A DNA stretch of 64,000 nucleotides from an uncultured Ruminiclostridium sp. (GTDB lineage Bacteria > Bacillota > Clostridia > Oscillospirales > Ruminococcaceae), in assembly GCA_934490165.1 (NCBI GenBank), contig CAKSTB010000011.1:1-64000 (forward strand), given 5' to 3'. Of this stretch, positions 59,427 to 64,000 are shown in pieces. A program made the translations under genes and the position numbers. Below the pieces are notes generated by a model. It was given only the letters and a program-made list of their open reading frames with translations, was not told the origin of the DNA and ran no database searches. Position 1 is the first letter of the stretch; each line of letters starts with the position of its first letter.

Positions 59427-61295
59427 ATGGAAAATAACAACATGAACGAACAGCAGCCCAACTGGCAGCAGGCTCTTAACGAGTTCAGCGATCAGTCTGA
59501 ACAGCCGGCGCAGCAGACACAGCCTCAGCAGTTTGCACAGCAGGCACAGCCTCAGCAGTTCGCACAGCAGACACAGCCTCAGCAGTTTGCACAGCAGGCA
59601 CAGCCTCAGCAGTTCGCACAGCAGGCACAGCCTCAGCAGTTCGCACAGCAGGCACAGCCCCAGCAGTTCGCACAGCAGACACAGCCTCAGCCCGGACAGT
59701 ATACACAGCAGGCACAGTTTGCTCAGGCTCAGGGACAGTTTACTCCTCAGGGTATGCCCGCTTATGATGCAGGTAACTTTGCAGTAGTACCTCCTCAGAA
59801 AAAGAACAAGGTATTGCCGATAATTCTTATAATTCTTGCAGTTGCAATTGTTGCAGGCGGCGTAGTTTTTGCCTGCCTCAATCTGTTCAAGAACAAGGCA
59901 AGCGGATACGAAGCTTTGGAAAGAGATTATTTTGCATCTGCCGAGAAGAAAGCCGATGAATTATTAAACAGCACCAAGAACGTAAAGACAGGCCTTGAGC
60001 AGACTATTACTATAGATGTATCCAAGGATCTGATCGGTGCCGATGTTGATATTGCCCCTACAGTTATAACAGCCAAGAGCAATGTTGACAGCTCTGCTAA
60101 TAAGGCATCGGGCTCACTTGCTTTAAGCGCGGGCGATGAAGCTTATATGAATATAAACTTCTGGCTTGCCGACGGCAAAATGTATTACACTGTACCCGAG
60201 CTTACAGATAAGTACATAGTAATGGATCTCAATGAGCTTTCCTCATCTTTAAAGGATATTTCCTCCGGCGGAAGCTCTGATTTCAGCGGCATTCTTACCG
60301 TTTCAGATGTAGCGGAAGCTCCTTCTGCTTCGACAAATTATGAAGAGATACTGAAGAGCATTGATGACGAAACATTCAACAAGATCGTTGACATCATTAC
60401 CGAAGCTTATTTCGACAACTTTACAAGCGTTGAAAACAAGTCAGATTCATTCAAAATGTCGGACAGCACAGTTGATTGCACATCATACACAATTGATTTT
60501 ACAGCCGAAAAGGTAATTGCTTTCTGCACAGACGTACTTGATGCAGTAGAAAAGGAAAGCAAGATCATGGATATCCTTTCACAGCTTGGCATCGACAACG
60601 CTACTTTCCAGTATATCAAGACTCTTATGACAGATTCGACAAAGGACGCTACAGAGGAAGAGCTCAGTCAGGTAATGGCTACAATGATCGTTTATGTAAA
60701 GGATAACAACATTATCGGCAGAAAGATCTCTATAGCAGACGCTATCGAGGCTGTTCTTGTGACATTCTCTGACAATGCGCAGTTTGAATATTCCTTAAAT
60801 GCAACGATCACGAGCGATACAACGATCTATGCAGGTGCAAAGGGCACAATAAACGGCAACAACTACACAGGTACTGCATCTGTTACGGCAGACGGTCAGA
60901 CTGTTATTACTGCTGACTTCTCATTTGACGTAACAAACGGCAACGGTACATATAACTTCAAGGTCACTACAGACGACAGCGAAACCTTTGAGGTAAAGCT
61001 CAACGTTGCTATGGACGGTAACAACGGAACATTTGATATCACTGTTGCTTCAAACGGAACGGATATGTTCACATTAAAGGCAGAGAGCAAGGAAGCGGCA
61101 TACACCGAAGAAGCTCTCCCCGAAATCAACAGCTCAAATTCTGTTGATATTTCCGACAGTGCCGCTCTTGAAGCGTTCAGCACAGAAATATCCGCAAGCT
61201 TACCCAAGTTCATCGAAAAGATGCAGAATATAAAGAACCCCGATATAGTATGCCTTATGCTTGTACAGCTCGTAGCAGGCTCTATGATCGCATAA
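59427..61295 (+). CDS. Gln/Pro-repeat membrane-anchored surface protein
   Basis: The 622-residue product has an N-terminal cytoplasmic low-complexity region of six PQQFAQQ-containing 9-residue repeats, one membrane segment (about 131-152, VLPIILIILAVAIVAGGVVF), and a 465-residue extracytoplasmic part rich in Thr, Ser and Asp, perhaps two related beta domains. It is a single-pass protein with a long outside region; function unknown. AAAGGAC precedes ATG 59427. Confidence 0.75.
   Translation: MENNNMNEQQPNWQQALNEFSDQSEQPAQQTQPQQFAQQAQPQQFAQQTQPQQFAQQAQPQQFAQQAQPQQFAQQAQPQQFAQQTQPQPGQYTQQAQFAQAQGQFTPQGMPAYDAGNFAVVPPQKKNKVLPIILIILAVAIVAGGVVFACLNLFKNKASGYEALERDYFASAEKKADELLNSTKNVKTGLEQTITIDVSKDLIGADVDIAPTVITAKSNVDSSANKASGSLALSAGDEAYMNINFWLADGKMYYTVPELTDKYIVMDLNELSSSLKDISSGGSSDFSGILTVSDVAEAPSASTNYEEILKSIDDETFNKIVDIITEAYFDNFTSVENKSDSFKMSDSTVDCTSYTIDFTAEKVIAFCTDVLDAVEKESKIMDILSQLGIDNATFQYIKTLMTDSTKDATEEELSQVMATMIVYVKDNNIIGRKISIADAIEAVLVTFSDNAQFEYSLNATITSDTTIYAGAKGTINGNNYTGTASVTADGQTVITADFSFDVTNGNGTYNFKVTTDDSETFEVKLNVAMDGNNGTFDITVASNGTDMFTLKAESKEAAYTEEALPEINSSNSVDISDSAALEAFSTEISASLPKFIEKMQNIKNPDIVCLMLVQLVAGSMIA
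59520..59681 (+). repeat. 27-bp tandem repeats, six copies
   Basis: Six units of CAGCCTCAGCAGTTYGCACA-GCAGRCA in register encode (A/T)QPQQFAQQ. Confidence 0.9.
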
Positions 61296-61326
61296 TAGTT
61301 CTTTTTGAATAGCTTTTGTATTTCAC

Positions 61327-61355
61327 GACCGCCCGCACGGGCGGTCTTTTTCTTG
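61327..61355 (+). terminator. Terminator
   Basis: GACCGCCC pairs with GGGCGGTC around GCAC, followed by TTTTTCTT. Confidence 0.88.
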
Positions 61356-61381
61356 ACTTTTTGCTGTTTTGAACGTATAAT
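61353..61381 (+). promoter_or_regulatory. Promoter of the EAL gene
   Basis: TTGACT and TATAAT with a 17-bp spacer, overlapping the preceding terminator tail. Confidence 0.78.
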
Positions 61382-61410
61382 TAGTGTAGAAACAGTTTGG
61401 AGGGATATAT

Positions 61411-63312
61411 ATGAATCTGGGTATTCAGATCGTTTCGTTCAGCGTTATGCTGACAATCGCCGTTATCTATTTTTTAAATAAGCACATAAAGCTTCTGTCC
61501 ACAAGGATATATACGCTTTATCTTTCGGTTTCGCTGATCTACAGCGTTTTTGAAGGCTGTACCATTTATACCCTATATCATATTGATACAATAGATCCGT
61601 TTATAAACCGCCTGGCGCATCAGCTGTTTATCGGCTCGCTTGTATTGATTTTGATGTTCCTTTTTATCTATATCGATATCCTGACCAGAAAGCAGAAGCG
61701 TTACAAGCCGATAGAGCTTATCGTAAGAATCCTGCCGGCTTTGCTTTCGCTTGTAATGACTGCGTTTGGCAGGATAGATTATCATATAGGCAGTGACGGC
61801 AGATATTCGTACGGACCCGTTGTTTCGATGCTTTACGTCTGCCTTGCGGTGTACGTGCTGTGGACGATCGTTACCGTTATCCGCCACCGCAAATCCGTAC
61901 CGGGTCATATAATGTTTACCGCACTTTGCGGAATATCAGGCTGGATAATAATCGGAATAGTGCAGTTGTTCAATCCCACATGGCTTATTGAATCAATGGG
62001 CGTTTCACTTATGCAGTTGTTTATCTTCCTGTCGGTCGAGAACCCGAGAGAATACAACGATATGGATATAAGCGGCGCGCTGAACCGCCACGCATTTGAA
62101 ATGATGCTCAAGGAGCGGTGTGAAAACGGTAAGGGCTTCTTTGTTGTAACATTCACGCTTGCAAATTCCGAGCTTCTTAAAAATTCTGTCGGTGTAAACG
62201 AGGTATATAATATTCTCGGCTGGGCGGCGCTTAAGCTGTCGACTGTTCTGCGGTCGGATTATTATCACACCTCCGACAACAGCATAAGCTTTATCGTAAA
62301 ACACAAAGCTTGCTGTGAGAAGCTGATCAAATCCGATTTTGACAAGATAGAATTTTCGACATCGGCAGGTGTTAAGGTCAATACCTCTTTCAGACTTTCG
62401 TTTATCGAGTGCCCGAAGTATGCCGACAGCGTAGATAAAATTACCGAGCTTATGACGCATATACTCGGTGCAAAGATGAGATCCGAACGTTCTATTCTCG
62501 TTGTCAGCGAAGCTGTTATAGATGAAATAAATTACCTTTCCGGTGTAGAACGACTGCTCCAGTACGCAGTCAAGAATGACGGACTTGAAGTATACTACCA
62601 GCCGATATATTCAACGACAAAGAAGAAGTTTGTATCGGCAGAAGCACTTGTAAGGCTCAAGGACAGAGAAACGCTCGGCTTTATATCGCCCGAGATCTTT
62701 ATTCCGATGGCGGAGCGTATGGGGCTTATTTCAGACCTCGGCAACATCGTCTTTGAAAATGTCTGTCGCTTTGCACAGCAGAGCAATATAAAGCAGTACG
62801 GAGTAGAGTACATAGAGGTTAATATCTCCGCAGTACAGAGCGTTGATATATCGCTCCCAGACCGCTTGCTCGACTGTATGAGCAAATACGGTATCACATC
62901 TGATTTCTTCAACCTTGAAATTACCGAAACTGCCGCTGTTGAAGCAGGTGAACTGCTTGATCTCAATATGTCGCGGCTGAAAACTATGGGCTGTGGCTTT
63001 TCTATGGACGATTTCGGCACAGGTTATTCAAACCTGTCGCAGATGGCAAATACGGGCTTTGATATAATAAAGCTTGATAAGAGCCTTATATGGCCTTGCT
63101 TTGATGAGAACGGCGAAAAGCCCCGAACGATTCTTGACAGCTGTATAGCAATGATAAACGGTCTTGGAATTTCTATAGTAGCCGAGGGTGTAGAAACTAA
63201 GGAGCAGGTGGATCTGCTTACTTCAAAGGGCGTTGAGTATCTCCAGGGTTATTATTTTGCTAAGCCTATGAATGAACATGATTATTTGAACTTTTTGCAA
63301 AACAATTGTTAG
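61411..63312 (+). CDS. Membrane EAL-domain cyclic-di-GMP phosphodiesterase
   Basis: The 633-residue product has seven or eight membrane helices (about 1-205), a degenerate GGDEF domain (DISGALNRHAFEMML, but HTSDNSISF where GGDEF should be), and a C-terminal EAL domain with AEALVRL, EVNIS, EITET, DDFGTGYS, KLDKS and AEGVET, all the usual catalytic residues. It probably breaks down cyclic di-GMP; the GGDEF-like domain may sense GTP. GGAGGGA precedes the ATG. Confidence 0.92.
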   Translation: MNLGIQIVSFSVMLTIAVIYFLNKHIKLLSTRIYTLYLSVSLIYSVFEGCTIYTLYHIDTIDPFINRLAHQLFIGSLVLILMFLFIYIDILTRKQKRYKPIELIVRILPALLSLVMTAFGRIDYHIGSDGRYSYGPVVSMLYVCLAVYVLWTIVTVIRHRKSVPGHIMFTALCGISGWIIIGIVQLFNPTWLIESMGVSLMQLFIFLSVENPREYNDMDISGALNRHAFEMMLKERCENGKGFFVVTFTLANSELLKNSVGVNEVYNILGWAALKLSTVLRSDYYHTSDNSISFIVKHKACCEKLIKSDFDKIEFSTSAGVKVNTSFRLSFIECPKYADSVDKITELMTHILGAKMRSERSILVVSEAVIDEINYLSGVERLLQYAVKNDGLEVYYQPIYSTTKKKFVSAEALVRLKDRETLGFISPEIFIPMAERMGLISDLGNIVFENVCRFAQQSNIKQYGVEYIEVNISAVQSVDISLPDRLLDCMSKYGITSDFFNLEITETAAVEAGELLDLNMSRLKTMGCGFSMDDFGTGYSNLSQMANTGFDIIKLDKSLIWPCFDENGEKPRTILDSCIAMINGLGISIVAEGVETKEQVDLLTSKGVEYLQGYYFAKPMNEHDYLNFLQNNC

Positions 63313-63548
63313 CGTAATTGCTCAGCCTTTTGTTTATGAATGCCAAAATATTTAGGTTGCTTTACAAACTTGTCAGCCTGTGCGCTTTTGCAAGTTACAC
63401 TGAAGCAAAAGCGTGAGCTTGATTATTATATCGTTAAAAATGTTAATAATATGACGAACAGGTTTGTGCAAAAAGCAGCAAAAACCCCTGAATTGTTCCG
63501 AAAGTTATTTTTAAATGTGAATATTTTACGAAAAAGTTACAAAGTATA

Positions 63549-63577
63549 TTGACAATTTTATTTTAATGTGTAATAAT
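63549..63577 (+). promoter_or_regulatory. Promoter of the PadR gene
   Basis: TTGACA and AATAAT with a 17-bp spacer. The 63313-63548 stretch contains an inverted repeat (CGCTTTTGC/GCAAAAGCG, 63383-63413) and no convincing gene. Confidence 0.75.
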
Positions 63578-63607
63578 ATGAAGTAAAGATAAGGAGGTAG
63601 TTATCTT

Positions 63608-63955
63608 ATGATGGGAATTAAGGAAAACTTTAAAAGAGGCACACTCGAGATGCTCATACTTCATCTTTTAAACGGTGAAGAGATGTATGGCTATCAGCTG
63701 ACTCAGGAAATCGGCAAGAGAAGTAACGGTACATTCAGAATTACTGAAGGTTCTATGTACCCCACACTCTACAGACTTCTGGATAAAGAGCTTATCGCTG
63801 ACCGCCTTGAACTCGTAGGCAGAAGACGCACACGTGTTTATTACCACATTGAGCCCAAGGGTGTTGAGTACCTTGAAAAGCTGGAGAAGGAATATGAACT
63901 CACCAGCGCAGGTATTGATGCTATCATGAATTATGTTCCTGAAGACGAAGAATAA
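63608..63955 (+). CDS. PadR-family transcriptional regulator
   Basis: The 115-residue product is a typical winged helix: FKRGTLEMLILHLLNGEEMYGYQL, EGSMYPTLYRLLDKELI and GRRRTRVYYHIEPKG. PadR proteins repress neighbouring transporter or stress genes, often their own operon. AAGGAGG precedes the first of two ATGs (63608, 63611). The gene it controls is probably beyond the window. Confidence 0.93.
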   Translation: MMGIKENFKRGTLEMLILHLLNGEEMYGYQLTQEIGKRSNGTFRITEGSMYPTLYRLLDKELIADRLELVGRRRTRVYYHIEPKGVEYLEKLEKEYELTSAGIDAIMNYVPEDEE

Positions 63956-63977
63956 TTGATTTTTCGTTACAAACGGC

Positions 63978-64000
63978 GGTGTACGTTACGCAAGTACACC
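63978..64000. other. Hairpin at window end
   Basis: GGTGTAC pairs with GTACACC around a 9-base loop; probably the stem of a terminator cut off by the window edge. Confidence 0.5.

Noticed and set aside
59485..59787. ORFs on both strands through the 27-bp repeats
   Set aside because: Periodic shadows of the Gln/Pro repeat in other frames.
63340..63552. 70-codon ORF before the PadR gene
   Set aside because: No ribosome site; it crosses an inverted repeat and the PadR promoter.

Overview
The window is about 64 kb from a low-to-medium GC Gram-positive anaerobe. A forespore sigma factor (SigG), strong Shine-Dalgarno sites, TTGACA/TATAAT promoters and a stand-alone NrdD-type glycyl-radical protein point to a spore-forming member of the Clostridia. 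Protein style suggests the Oscillospiraceae/Ruminococcaceae, but the genus is an inference.

Positions 383-36184 hold a complete-looking temperate siphophage integrated into the 3' end of a tRNA-Leu(TAG) gene, with 27-bp att repeats and integrase arm-type sites at both ends. The host tRNA cluster Ser-Leu-Thr is split by the insertion. Phage order is: integrase; a solitary HsdR_N-type nuclease; a CI-like repressor facing a Cro-like gene across a region with four TCCCA-N4-TGGGA operators; an early operon (excisionase-like protein, DNA methyltransferases, MazG-like protein, SNF2 helicase, YqaJ exonuclease, RecT, RusA, SSB, DnaD-like and DnaC-like replication proteins, many small zinc-ribbon proteins, a ThyX-like protein, a decayed second helicase); a probable late activator followed by 10-bp-phased TGTCC repeats and a late promoter; then terminase, portal, a MuF protein with a toxin-like C-terminus and a possible immunity partner, scaffold, capsid, connectors, tail tube, a promoter-bearing moron, frameshifted tail chaperones, tape measure, distal tail, tail fibre, holin and amidase. 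Several small genes with their own promoters run against, or stand apart from, the lytic operons and are candidates for lysogenic conversion.

The host segment (36.2-64 kb) carries an NrdD-like glycyl-radical protein; sigG and a conserved duplicate of its region 4; a three-gene signalling system (degenerate 7TM kinase, soluble PAS kinase, NarL-type regulator); small proteins of unknown function; MATE and MFS exporters, the MFS gene preceded by a leader peptide and mutually exclusive hairpins; a flavin split-barrel protein; a microbial PARG; a diaminopimelate decarboxylase; an esterase; a large lipoprotein; a 1-kb non-coding region with repeats; a heterodimeric ABC exporter followed by a GH3 lipoprotein; a Gln/Pro-repeat membrane protein; an EAL phosphodiesterase; and a PadR regulator.

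Signals most worth following are the MuF toxin-like/immunity cassette, the late-promoter iteron array, the antisense promoter-driven morons, the MFS leader-peptide attenuator, the stand-alone NrdD glycyl-radical domain and the sigma region 4 duplicate, which differs from sigG almost only at synonymous positions.
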